Shown here piece after piece: positions 52,369-60,346 of a stretch of 64,000 bases of DNA. The translations under genes and the position numbers were made by a program. The notes beneath the pieces were generated by a model, which was not told the DNA's origin, searched no databases, and saw only the letters and a list, made by a program, of their open reading frames with translations. The stretch lies in assembly GCA_002375465.1 (NCBI GenBank), contig DFLT01000017.1:186001-250000 (forward strand), written 5' to 3'. Numbering within the stretch: the stretch's first letter is position 1; every line of letters begins with the position of its first letter. This DNA is from Alphaproteobacteria bacterium UBA3612. Lineage in GTDB: Bacteria; Pseudomonadota; Alphaproteobacteria; Sphingomonadales; Sphingomonadaceae.

Positions 52369-53640
52369 TCAGCCTAATCGCTGCGTGACGGACTTGGCGT
52401 GGGCAGGCAGGCCCTCCGCCTCGGCAAGCCGCGCCGCCGCTGGTCCGATTGCGTCGAAGCCAGCACGCGAACATTCCAGATAGGTGGTCCGCTTCATGAA
52501 ATCCGCGACGCCAAGCCCGCTGGAGAAGCGGGCGCGACGCCCCGTTGGCAGGGTGTGATTCGGGCCGGCGACATAGTCACCAATCGCCTCTGGCGTCAGG
52601 TGACCGATGAAAATACTGCCCGCATGCCGCACCTGGTCGAACAATGGCTGCGGATCGGCGACTGCGAGCGCCAGGTGTTCCGGCGCAAGCGCATCGATCA
52701 GGCGCACCGAGTCTGATAGCCGATCGACTGTGATAATGGCGCCATGCGCCTCCCAGCTTTCACGCGCCGCAGCCTTAGTCGAAAGCGTATCGAGCGCGCC
52801 CGGCATGGCGGCAACCACCGCATCCGCAAGATCGATGCTGTCAGTGATCAGAATCGACTGGGCGGAGGGATCGTGCTCGGCCTGGCTGAGCAGGTCGAAC
52901 GCCAGCATGGCGGCATCCGCACTGTCATCCGCGACCACCAGTATTTCCGATGGTCCCGCCACCATGTCGATGCCGACACGCCCATATAATTGCCGCTTCG
53001 CCTCCGCGACGAAGGCATTGCCGGGGCCCGTCACTACGTCGACCGGCCGTATGCTTTCGGTCCCGAACGCCAGCGCCGCCACCGCCTGCGCCCCGCCGAC
53101 GCGATAGATTTCGTCGACCCCCGCCAGCCGTGCAGCCGCCAGAACGAGGGGGTTCATCCGCCCCTCCGGCGTGGGCGTCACCATGACGAGACGCTCAACC
53201 CCCGCCACCTTTGCCGGAATGGCATTCATCAGCACCGACGATGGATAGGTTGCCCGTCCGCCCGGGATATAAAGGCCGGCGGCATCGACGCTGGTATAGC
53301 GCCAGCCCGTGCGATTGCCGTGGGCGTCGACCTGCTCATGATCCGCCGGGCGCTGTGCGCCATGAAAGTCGCGGATGCGCTCCGCTGCCAGTTCCAGCGC
53401 GGCCATCAGATCACCCGGCACATCCCGGCAGGCGTCGTCAATCTCTGCCTCCCCGATACGCAGCCGACCGGCGTCGATCTGAAACCGATCAAAACGTTCA
53501 GTCAGCTCTATAAGCGCCGCATCGCCCTCGGCACGCACGCGGGCCAGTATCGCAGATACCGCCTGCGATACATCGGCATCGCTGTCGCGCCCAGCCTCGA
53601 CGAACGCCCGAAAGCGCTCCTCGAAATCGGCATCCGACAT
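52369..53640 (-). CDS. hisD: Histidinol dehydrogenase
   Basis: A 423-residue zinc enzyme that oxidises histidinol to histidine in two NAD steps. Marks are YIPGGRATYPSSVLMNAIPAKVAGV-type stretch, IYRVGGAQAVAALAFGT, GPGNAFVAEAKRQLYG and GPSEILVVAD. Zinc and base residues lie in ALAPEHLALAV and SIFIGHLTPEAIGDYVAG. I take the ATG at 53640 because AGGA (53650-53647) is spaced well; ATG 53646 is too close. The hisG stop lies in that same ribosome binding site. Confidence 0.96.
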   Translation of the reverse strand: MSDADFEERFRAFVEAGRDSDADVSQAVSAILARVRAEGDAALIELTERFDRFQIDAGRLRIGEAEIDDACRDVPGDLMAALELAAERIRDFHGAQRPADHEQVDAHGNRTGWRYTSVDAAGLYIPGGRATYPSSVLMNAIPAKVAGVERLVMVTPTPEGRMNPLVLAAARLAGVDEIYRVGGAQAVAALAFGTESIRPVDVVTGPGNAFVAEAKRQLYGRVGIDMVAGPSEILVVADDSADAAMLAFDLLSQAEHDPSAQSILITDSIDLADAVVAAMPGALDTLSTKAAARESWEAHGAIITVDRLSDSVRLIDALAPEHLALAVADPQPLFDQVRHAGSIFIGHLTPEAIGDYVAGPNHTLPTGRRARFSSGLGVADFMKRTTYLECSRAGFDAIGPAAARLAEAEGLPAHAKSVTQRLG

Positions 53641-53647
53641 TGCCATC

Positions 53648-54319
53648 CTAAGCATTGGCGCGCTCCGGCTCCCCGACGGCCTCGCGAAACCGTTGCAGCC
53701 ACAGGGACAGCGCCTCTGCCTTGCGCTTGAACGCGGGCCGGCTGATGATCAGGCGGCTCGACACCTGCGCGATCACCTCCACCTCGACCAGGCCATTCTC
53801 CTTCAGCGTCTGCCCGGACGATACCAGATCGACAATCCGGCTGGTCAGGCCCAGGCGCGGCGCCAGTTCCATCGCACCGTTCAGCTTGACGCACTCCGCC
53901 TGTACACCGCGTGCGGCGAAATGACGGCTGGTGATATTCGGATATTTTGTGGCGACACGAACATGGCTCCACATGCGCGGATCGTCCGCCGCGGCCATTT
54001 CCTGTGGCTCGGCCACCGACAGGCGGCAGCCGCCAATGCCCAGGTCGACAGGCGCGTACAGCGCCTCATAGCCGAATTCGTCGATGACGTCCGATCCGAC
54101 GATGCCGAAATCCGCGGCGCCATGCGCCACGAACGTGGCGGCGTCGAATGCCCGTACGCGAATGATCGACAGGCCGGGAACATTCGTATCGAATTGCAGG
54201 GCGCGTGATTTCGGATCGTGAAAGGCGGCCTCCAGCTCTATCCCCGCGCGGGCCAGCAGGGGCAGCGCCTCGTCCAATATCCGGCCTTTCGGTACGGCGA
54301 AGGTAAGCGATTCGTTCAT
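53648..54319 (-). CDS. hisG: ATP phosphoribosyltransferase, short form
   Basis: A 223-residue catalytic subunit of the first step of histidine synthesis, joining ATP and PRPP. It starts LTFAVPKGRILDEALPLLARAG and has DFGIVGSDVIDEFG, VATKYPNITSRHFA and DLVSSGQTLKENGL, all HisG signatures. It lacks the C-terminal histidine-sensing domain, so it is the short form that depends on HisZ as a regulatory partner. hisZ is not in the window. hisG and hisD form a tight pair. Confidence 0.95.
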   Translation of the reverse strand: MNESLTFAVPKGRILDEALPLLARAGIELEAAFHDPKSRALQFDTNVPGLSIIRVRAFDAATFVAHGAADFGIVGSDVIDEFGYEALYAPVDLGIGGCRLSVAEPQEMAAADDPRMWSHVRVATKYPNITSRHFAARGVQAECVKLNGAMELAPRLGLTSRIVDLVSSGQTLKENGLVEVEVIAQVSSRLIISRPAFKRKAEALSLWLQRFREAVGEPERANA

Positions 54320-54405
54320 GCAGGCTCGCTTATTGTGCGGCGCACTCTATATCCAGCATCAAACCCGCGCGCGCCGACAAGGCGCCTGCGGCAAGGGGGA
54401 ACGCG

Positions 54406-54717
54406 ATGAAGCTGACGACCACGCCATTCGACTGTCTGATCCAGGCAATGGACGTTTCCCTGTTATGGAGCGAAACACTCACTGCCTCCGCCTATGTGCT
54501 CAGCCGGCGCGCCAATATCCTTTATGGCGCTGCGGAGAACCCGCTAAAGGCGGACATGGCGGAAATCGGTCGCATGATCCCGGAAAAGATGGACGCCTTC
54601 GGCAGGGGACTTGCCGATATGGGCCGCGCTGAAACCGCGCTTGACGCGGCCGAACGCCTGTTAAAGCCGGTCCACGCCGCAGTAACCGCCAATGCGAGAC
54701 GCCTGCGCCGCAGCTAG
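54406..54717 (+). CDS. Small helical protein, phasin-like
   Basis: A 103-residue protein without signal or membrane segment. It is helical, with LLWSETLTASAYVLSRRANI and MIPEKMDAFGRGLADMGRAE. The pattern of amphipathic helices resembles short phasin-domain proteins that coat polyester granules, but no diagnostic motif is clear. AAGGGGGAA precedes the ATG. It is divergent from hisG and followed by infA after 120 bases. Confidence 0.6.
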   Translation: MKLTTTPFDCLIQAMDVSLLWSETLTASAYVLSRRANILYGAAENPLKADMAEIGRMIPEKMDAFGRGLADMGRAETALDAAERLLKPVHAAVTANARRLRRS

Positions 54718-54837
54718 CAGACCCCCTTAGCTGCCCCAAGGCAGCGAAATATTGAAAATCTTGCATCTCGCCCCCATTTCGGCAAGGGAAGCGCCGTCCT
54801 TTGGCTGGGGCGACCGAAGTATCAAAGAGGATGAAAT

Positions 54838-55056
54838 TTGGCAAAAGAAGAACTGATCGAGATGAACGGCCGCGTTACGGAACTGCTTCCGAACGCGATG
54901 TTTCGTGTCATGCTTGAAAACGACCATGAAGTGCTTGCGCATACCGCAGGCAAGATGCGCAAGAATCGCATTCGCGTTCTCGTCGGTGACGAGGTGCTGT
55001 GCGAACTGACCCCCTATGACCTGACCAAGGGTCGCATCACCTACCGCTTCAAATAG
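54838..55056 (+). CDS. infA: Translation initiation factor IF-1
   Basis: A 72-residue OB-fold factor that binds the ribosomal A site during initiation. The sequence MAKEELIEMNGRVTELLPNA and KMRKNRIRVLVGDEV is standard. The start codon is TTG, with GAGGATGA a few bases ahead; this rare start in an essential factor may set its level. It is the first gene of a run with maf, an RNase E/G-like gene and yacG. Confidence 0.97.
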   Translation: MAKEELIEMNGRVTELLPNAMFRVMLENDHEVLAHTAGKMRKNRIRVLVGDEVLCELTPYDLTKGRITYRFK

Positions 55057-55072
55057 TGCTGGCTGTCCGGGC

Positions 55073-55654
55073 GTGACGGGCCCCGCACCGCGGCTCATAC
55101 TCGTTTCGTCCAGTCCGCGACGACGACAATTGCTGGAACAAATCGGCGTCGTGCCGGATCGCATCCAGTCTCCTGACATCGATGAAACACCCCGCCCCGG
55201 CGAACTTCCCCGCCCCTATGCGGAGCGCATGGCGGCCGAAAAGGCCGCGGCGGTCACCCGTGGGCAGGGAGAGGTGGTTCTGGCTGGCGATACGACGGTC
55301 GCGCGCGGTCGGCGTATCATGCCGCCTGCCGAAACGCCGGATGACGTGGTGCGCTTCCTGACGCTTCTTTCCGGACGGCGTCACCGTGTCTTTGGTGCCG
55401 TCTCGCTGCTGGGCGCGGACGGAACGCTGCGCCAGCGGACCAGTGAGAGCATCGTCAGGTTCAAGCGCCTCTCTCCCGAAGAAATCCGCGCCTATGCCGA
55501 TTGCGGCGAAGGCATCGGCAAGGCCGCTGGATATGCCATTCAGGGGCGCGCAGGCGCGTTCGTATCCTTCCTCTCCGGCAGTTATAGCGGGGTCGTGGGC
55601 CTGCCGCTTTATGAAACGCGCGGGCTTCTCCTCTCCGCGGGCTTCCATGTCTGA
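55073..55654 (+). CDS. Maf-like nucleoside triphosphate pyrophosphatase
   Basis: A 193-residue pyrophosphatase that removes non-canonical or excess nucleoside triphosphates. The Maf opening is LILVSSSPRRRQLLEQIGV; EVVLAGDTTVARG and AAGYAIQGRAGAFV are the active-site stretches. The start is a GTG at 55073. The stop overlaps the next gene by eight bases. Confidence 0.92.
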   Translation: MTGPAPRLILVSSSPRRRQLLEQIGVVPDRIQSPDIDETPRPGELPRPYAERMAAEKAAAVTRGQGEVVLAGDTTVARGRRIMPPAETPDDVVRFLTLLSGRRHRVFGAVSLLGADGTLRQRTSESIVRFKRLSPEEIRAYADCGEGIGKAAGYAIQGRAGAFVSFLSGSYSGVVGLPLYETRGLLLSAGFHV

Positions 55655-56615
55655 ACGCCTGATCGTTGAGCGCGGCATCGGCGAAGACCGGTTCGCGCAC
55701 ACGAAGGGGGACGCCATTGTCGAGGCATGGGTCGAACGCGCGGGCACCCTGTTGCAAGGCCATGTCTATCAGGGTCGGCTGACGCGAAAGCTGGGCAGTC
55801 GCGGTGAAGGGGACATTGACGGCCAAACAATCCTCATCGATCCATGGCCAGCGGGGCTGACCGAGGGCGCGGCAACGCCGCTGCAGATTATCCGGGAAGC
55901 TATTCCCGAGCGCGGCCGCGACCGAAGCGCAAAGGCCCGCCCGGTGACGCCTGGGAGCACCGATTCCCCGAAAGAAGCGACGGACGCCCTCCCGCTCGTG
56001 CCACGGATGCCTGGAACCAGCAGCGAGCTAGATATCATCGGATGGACCGAATTGATCGAGGAGGCCCGCACCGGCATCGTGGCGTTCGACGGCGGTCTCC
56101 TTGCCATCGTACCCACCCCCGCCGGCATCACCATCGACGTGGACGGCGCCCTGCCGGTCGACGAACTCGCCCGCCGTGGTGCCATCGCCGCCGCGCTGGC
56201 GATCCGGCGACTGGGTCTGGCAGGCTCGATTCTGATCGATCTTCCCAGCCTGGACGGAAAGGCGCAGCGGCAGGCCGCCGCAGACACATTCGACGCCCAC
56301 CTTCCCATGCCCTTTGAACGGACGGGCATAAACGGATTTGGCCTCTTGCAGGTGGTCCGGCCGCGCGTGCGCGCGTCGCTTCTGGAACAATTGCAGAATC
56401 GACCGGTCGAAAGCGCCGCGCTCGACCTCCTGCGCCGCGCAGAGCATGCGGGCGCGACCAGGACTTTGGAGTTGCGCGCTGGGGCATCGGTCGCGGACTG
56501 GCTGACCGAGCGGCCAGAGCTGCTGCAGCAGCTAAAAGAGCGCACCGGCGTCGCGCCTACCTTGAAACCACACGGTAAAGACCCCTTATGGTGGGGCGAT
56601 GTCCACAGCCAATAG
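55647..56615 (+). CDS. Diverged RNase E/G-family protein
   Basis: A 322-residue protein that resembles the catalytic part of RNase E/G but is shorter than the usual 480 or more residues. ERLIVERGIGEDRFAHTKGD and AGTLLQGHVYQGRL correspond to the S1-region start; GITIDVDGALPVDELARRG and GSILIDLPSLDGK correspond to the two catalytic-aspartate strands. No zinc-link CPxCxG motif is seen in it. It overlaps both maf and yacG. The yacG product directly after supplies a separate zinc motif. Confidence 0.8.
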   Translation: MSERLIVERGIGEDRFAHTKGDAIVEAWVERAGTLLQGHVYQGRLTRKLGSRGEGDIDGQTILIDPWPAGLTEGAATPLQIIREAIPERGRDRSAKARPVTPGSTDSPKEATDALPLVPRMPGTSSELDIIGWTELIEEARTGIVAFDGGLLAIVPTPAGITIDVDGALPVDELARRGAIAAALAIRRLGLAGSILIDLPSLDGKAQRQAAADTFDAHLPMPFERTGINGFGLLQVVRPRVRASLLEQLQNRPVESAALDLLRRAEHAGATRTLELRAGASVADWLTERPELLQQLKERTGVAPTLKPHGKDPLWWGDVHSQ

Positions 56616-56787
56616 ATCCACCGGCAGGGCCGCTTGCCCCATTTGCCGCGCCCCTGCCATTGCCGCGGAAAAACCTTTCTGCTCACGCACGTGCCGCGAC
56701 CGCGACCTGCTGAAATGGCTGGGCGAGGACTATCGCCTGCCCGTGGCGCCGGAGGAAGCGCCGCCAATGGGTTCGGACGAAGATTAG
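56599..56787 (+). CDS. yacG: DNA gyrase inhibitor YacG
   Basis: A 62-residue zinc-binding protein. The four cysteines are in CPICRAP and KPFCSRTCRDRDLLKWL. YacG binds GyrB in Escherichia coli. It overlaps the RNase E/G-like gene by 17 bases and precedes tRNA-Phe, a sphingomonad-typical arrangement. Confidence 0.92.
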   Translation: MSTANRSTGRAACPICRAPAIAAEKPFCSRTCRDRDLLKWLGEDYRLPVAPEEAPPMGSDED

Positions 56788-56808
56788 CCGAGGACAGCGA
56801 CGAGACGA

Positions 56809-56834
56809 CGACGACTAGACGGCGACGACTAGAC
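56809..56834 (+). repeat. 14-base tandem repeat before tRNA-Phe
   Basis: CGACGACTAGAC occurs at 56809-56820 and again at 56823-56834, a period of 14 bases, in the short gap between yacG and tRNA-Phe. It looks like simple slippage. Confidence 0.6.
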
Positions 56835-56872
56835 AAGGCCTTCGCCGCGCCGTATGTCGCCCGCTCCCCCGT

Positions 56873-56948
56873 GCCCGGGTAGCTCAGTTGGTAGAGCATG
56901 CGACTGAAAATCGCAGTGTCGGCAGTTCGAATCTGTCCCCGGGCACCA
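56873..56948 (+). tRNA. tRNA-Phe (GAA)
   Basis: A 76-base cloverleaf with CCA encoded. The acceptor stem pairs GCCCGGG (56873-56879) with CCCGGGC (56938-56944); the anticodon stem pairs TGCGA (56899-56903) with TCGCA (56911-56915) around CTGAAAA, so the anticodon is GAA at 56906-56908. The T-loop is TTCGAAT with one G-U pair in its stem. Confidence 0.97.
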
Positions 56949-57148
56949 CCGCAGCCGGTCCCGAATCCGGCCCCTGCGGCGTTACTTCTTCCCTTTGCCC
57001 GCGAAAACGCTCGACTAGGGGCGCACAGCAGGTCCTGAGGTCGATTTATAACCGCTCAACCGAACTCGGCCACGTTTCATCACCGTTTTCATTGAAAGAG
57101 GATCTGTCCTCCTCAACTGTTGTCGCGTCCACAAAATGGAGAGACATT

Positions 57149-57541
57149 ATGAAAACAGTTCTGAAATCCGCGATTTTCGTTGCAGGATGCACGCTGGGAG
57201 CCACCATGGCGAGCGCTCAGGCTGCTCCCGCCACTCCGGCGCCCGAGGGGCAGACAGCCCCCGCACCGCAGGCTCAGACGGCACCAGCGCAGGCGCCGAT
57301 GGCCACCGACGTAAGCGACGCCGAGGTGGATTCCTTTGCGACCGCTCTCGTAGAGATCGACAAGGTGCAGGCAGACACGACGATGGAACCCGCCGACAAG
57401 CAGCAGAAGATGGTTTCCACGCTGCAGGCTAACGGTCTTGAGCCGCAACGCTTCAACGCCATCGCACAGGCCGCGCAGGCGGATCCTGAGCTTGGCCAGC
57501 GTATCCAGGCAGCTGCCCAGGAAAAGGCAGTGGGCAACTAA
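57149..57541 (+). CDS. Exported DUF4168-type protein
   Basis: A 130-residue secreted or periplasmic protein. The signal peptide ends near MASAQA; a Pro/Ala/Gln-rich linker (to about residue 52) precedes a helical DUF4168 domain, DAEVDSFATALVEIDKVQAD to QADPELGQRIQAAAQ. Function unknown. GGAGAG lies seven bases before the ATG. The 200-base gap upstream, after tRNA-Phe, holds no clear promoter I can name. A strong terminator follows the stop. Confidence 0.85.
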   Translation: MKTVLKSAIFVAGCTLGATMASAQAAPATPAPEGQTAPAPQAQTAPAQAPMATDVSDAEVDSFATALVEIDKVQADTTMEPADKQQKMVSTLQANGLEPQRFNAIAQAAQADPELGQRIQAAAQEKAVGN

Positions 57542-57555
57542 TCCCGACCCAGCTG

Positions 57556-57590
57556 AAAAGGCGGATCTGCATGGCAGATCCGCCTTTTTT
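57556..57590 (+). terminator. Rho-independent terminator
   Basis: GGCGGATCTGC (57560-57570) pairs perfectly with GCAGATCCGCC (57574-57584) over a 3-base loop, and six T follow (57585-57590). An A-run precedes the stem, so it may also serve the convergent gene. Confidence 0.93.
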
Positions 57591-57628
57591 ATGCGCGCTT
57601 CATACGGGCGCGGCCTAAAAAGCGTCGC

Positions 57629-58747
57629 CTATTCGGTTCCGCCGGTCGCATCGTCATCATGACCAGCCACGCGTATCGGCTTTCCCAGGATCTGGCTGAC
57701 ATAGATGCGCTGCACAAAGACATAGATCACGATCGTCAGCGGCGCCGCCAACAGAACGCCCAGCGCGCCGAACAATGCGCCAGCGCCGAACACAGCAAAC
57801 AGCAAAACTGCGGGCGGAACATCGACCGCATGCTTCTGAATCATGGGCTGCAGGAAATTGCCCTGCAGCTGCTGGATCAGCAAATATAGGCCGATGGTCC
57901 AGAGGGCGGTCGCCGGCGATACCGTCAGTGCGAGAAGTACGGCGGGAATACCGGCAATGATCGGCCCGACGAGCGGGATGATGTCCAATAGACCGGCAAT
58001 GACTGCCAGCCCGCCCGACGCCGGGACGCCCAGCAGGGTCAGGCCGCCCCAGGTGAATATGCCGACCAGCAGGGACGAGACGGCCTGGCCCAGCATCCAG
58101 CCGCGCAGGCCCCTTGACGCATCGTTCAGGAAAGTTGCCGCAGGCCCTTCGGCCCGGCGCGGCATCAGCAGCAGCAGGCCGCGACGATACATGGACGGGT
58201 TGGCCGCTATGAATATGGCGCCTACGAATACCAGCACCAGGTCGGTTACGCCGCTGGTCACCGCCATGGCGTAACCGCCAAGTCGCGATGCCAAGTTAGA
58301 TAGATCCTCGGTTCCTTCCTCCAGCAATTCGGCCGGCGAACCGCTAAGCCCGGCCCGTTCCAGGAGGGTTTCGACGCGTTCCAGTGCCGCCGGGATACTC
58401 TCCCTGATCGTGTCCAGCTCGCTGCTGAACTGGGCCCCGAACAAAGCAAATGCCGCCGCGAATACGGCCAGCAACCCAAATACGGACACAGTCAGAGCCA
58501 GAGAGCGCGAACGCAGACCCGTCAGGCGGCAAAAGCCCCGTGCCATCGCGTCAAAGATCGTTGCAAAGACCACGGCCGCAAAAACCAGCAGAAGGAGGCT
58601 TCCCAGCTCCAGAAACACCCATGCAGTCCCAAGGACGCAAAGGATGACGAACGCTGCAGCGGCAACACGCCCAAGATCACGTTCCGGACGATGAGACCGT
58701 TGCGGATCAGATCGCGTAGCGGGTCCCGCCACTTCATCGTTGCTCAT
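57629..58747 (-). CDS. AI-2E family transporter (PerM type)
   Basis: A 372-residue inner-membrane protein with about eight hydrophobic segments. Family marks are LRGWMLGQAVSSLLVGIFTW, IAGLLDIIPLVGPIIAGIPAVLLAL and QGNFLQPMIQKHAVDVPPAVLLFAVFGAGALFG-type end. Members move small molecules or act as Na+/H+ antiporters; the AI-2 name is historical. It is next to DUF1328 and App1-like genes on the same strand. Confidence 0.9.
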   Translation of the reverse strand: MSNDEVAGPATRSDPQRSHRPERDLGRVAAAAFVILCVLGTAWVFLELGSLLLLVFAAVVFATIFDAMARGFCRLTGLRSRSLALTVSVFGLLAVFAAAFALFGAQFSSELDTIRESIPAALERVETLLERAGLSGSPAELLEEGTEDLSNLASRLGGYAMAVTSGVTDLVLVFVGAIFIAANPSMYRRGLLLLMPRRAEGPAATFLNDASRGLRGWMLGQAVSSLLVGIFTWGGLTLLGVPASGGLAVIAGLLDIIPLVGPIIAGIPAVLLALTVSPATALWTIGLYLLIQQLQGNFLQPMIQKHAVDVPPAVLLFAVFGAGALFGALGVLLAAPLTIVIYVFVQRIYVSQILGKPIRVAGHDDDATGGTE

Positions 58748-58827
58748 TCACATCCCCCGCCGGTGGAAACGGCAACTGCCGCGTAGGCGCAAAGGGCGCC
58801 GCATAAGTCTTATCAGCTTGGTCTGGC

Positions 58828-59001
58828 CTAGGTGACCTTTTTGTAAATGGTCATGCCCAGCACGAACAGCAGCACGGCGATGACGACAGCTATCCAGAAC
58901 AGAATTTGCGCCAGATCCCACGCAACACCCGCAAGCCCACCGAAGCCCAGAATGCCGAGGATGAGGGCAGCGACGGCGAAGATAATTGCACCTTTGATCA
59001 T
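58828..59001 (-). CDS. DUF1328 small membrane protein
   Basis: A 57-residue protein with two hydrophobic helices. It begins MIKGAIIFAVAALILGILGF and continues GGLAGVAWDLAQILFWIAVV, which is the DUF1328/YtjA signature. These proteins are commonly induced by stress. AGGGA lies about ten bases ahead of the ATG at 59001. A consensus EcfG promoter lies 30-55 bases upstream. Confidence 0.93.
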   Translation of the reverse strand: MIKGAIIFAVAALILGILGFGGLAGVAWDLAQILFWIAVVIAVLLFVLGMTIYKKVT

Positions 59002-59030
59002 GACGATTGTTCCCTTGTTTCAGCGTGAGG

Positions 59031-59056
59031 AACGTAAATTTGCGCCAGTTGGTTCC
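59031..59056 (-). promoter_or_regulatory. EcfG-type general stress promoter for the DUF1328 gene
   Basis: On the minus strand GGAAC (59056-59052) and CGTT (59034-59031) are 17 bases apart, the exact consensus for EcfG. Position and strand fit the DUF1328 gene, whose start is at 59001. Confidence 0.75.
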
Positions 59057-59139
59057 GGGATCATGGGCGCTTTGACCGTTCCACGCCGCAGCGCGTTTCA
59101 GGGTGTAGGCTCAACCGCCCACCGGGCCGGCTTATCGCA

Positions 59140-60276
59140 TCAGGCGGATTTCATCTGGCCGGCGGCCTCGGGCGGCTCGGCGACCGCTGCGGCGGCGGCC
59201 TCGGCATCCTCGCCAAAGCCAAGGGCCGCGACCATGGCCAGCGCCTCTTCGAATCCGGCACCGCAATAGACCGGCGTCCCCGCTTCTTCTATTTCCTGCA
59301 GCAGCGTACCGTTGGGCCCCTGTCGGCAGGTGCCGCTTACATCACGGATGAAAACCCCTGCGACATTGTCCGGAAAATCGCGAACGACGCGGGCATAGAC
59401 CTCCACATCGCGCTGGCCATTGTCACCGATCAGCAGGAAACGGAAATCGGGATAAAAGGCCAATATACGTTCGATCGCCTCGACCTTGTGACTGCGATGG
59501 CCGCTGGCGATGAACTTGTCTTTGTCGATGCCGTAATCCTTCAGAAACATGGGGCCATGGGGAATGGCATTCAGCTCCATGAATTCGGTTATGAAACCAT
59601 ATAGGTTCCAGGGACTTGAGGAAACATAGAAGACCGGGTGGCGTGGCGCCTGATGATCGACAACCAGATATTTATAGAGTTTCGACGCACCCGGCACGGC
59701 AAGACGGTCCTCGGGCCGGTGCACAAGAACGCGGCGCCAGTTCTTCAGAAAATTGGTGGCGCCGGTTTCCACCACCGTATCGTCAATATCCGAAATAATG
59801 CCCAGCTTCTCACTCTGGCCGGGCGCCAGAATGGGAACGTCGACCTTCGCATGATGACTGCGGCGTTCCGGCAGGCTGATGCTGGCGACTTCCCACGCCG
59901 TCACATCCGGCAAGGGCTTCTGGTCCAGAGGTAGGACAAAGTGAAAATAGCCCTCCCGGTCCGAGACAGCCTCGTAGCGCCCGCCATAGCCTTCCAGCGC
60001 GACCCGGACGCCGGGAACCTCGTCACTCTCATAAATGGCCAGCATGGCGCGCAATCGTGACCAGGTCGACGTCCCGGGCTTCAACGACGGCTTATATTGC
60101 ACGATGCGTCCACCGACCCGCACCTCGCGTTCGCTGCGGTACCCGGCATAGGAAAGCATGCGCAGCGTTTTGTGGTCCAGCCGCCCGTCACGATAACGAA
60201 TCCGGTCGAGCGTGCGCTCGGCCAGTACGATGATCCGATGGGCGATCCGCGCCAGGGTTGCGATAGCTTTCGTCAT
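59140..60276 (-). CDS. App1-like phosphatidate phosphatase domain protein (DUF2183)
   Basis: A 378-residue HAD-type phosphatase. The D-x-D-x-T/V nucleophile region is GIISDIDDTVVETGATNFLKN; FYVSSSPWNLYGFITEF and FLLIGDNGQRDVEVYARV complete the DUF2183 pattern shared with yeast App1. The first 180 residues form a separate beta-rich part (GVRVALEGYGGRYEAVSDREGYF). I take the ATG at 60276; a longer start at 60474 would overlap the divergent gene. Substrate is presumably a phospholipid such as phosphatidate. Confidence 0.88.
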   Translation of the reverse strand: MTKAIATLARIAHRIIVLAERTLDRIRYRDGRLDHKTLRMLSYAGYRSEREVRVGGRIVQYKPSLKPGTSTWSRLRAMLAIYESDEVPGVRVALEGYGGRYEAVSDREGYFHFVLPLDQKPLPDVTAWEVASISLPERRSHHAKVDVPILAPGQSEKLGIISDIDDTVVETGATNFLKNWRRVLVHRPEDRLAVPGASKLYKYLVVDHQAPRHPVFYVSSSPWNLYGFITEFMELNAIPHGPMFLKDYGIDKDKFIASGHRSHKVEAIERILAFYPDFRFLLIGDNGQRDVEVYARVVRDFPDNVAGVFIRDVSGTCRQGPNGTLLQEIEEAGTPVYCGAGFEEALAMVAALGFGEDAEAAAAAVAEPPEAAGQMKSA

Positions 60277-60346
60277 CAGGGCGCGCTTCTTGTCGCGCGG
60301 GGACCGCTGCGGCAAGATCACCTCTCGCCTTCGGAGACACCGCATC

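Noticed and set aside
54730..54745. GCTGCC/GGCAGC hairpin upstream of infA
   Set aside because: Only six base pairs with no T-run; insufficient to call a terminator or regulator.
57098..57111. GAGGA/TCCTC hairpin in the leader of the DUF4168 gene
   Set aside because: Five base pairs only and 38 bases from the start codon; likely chance.
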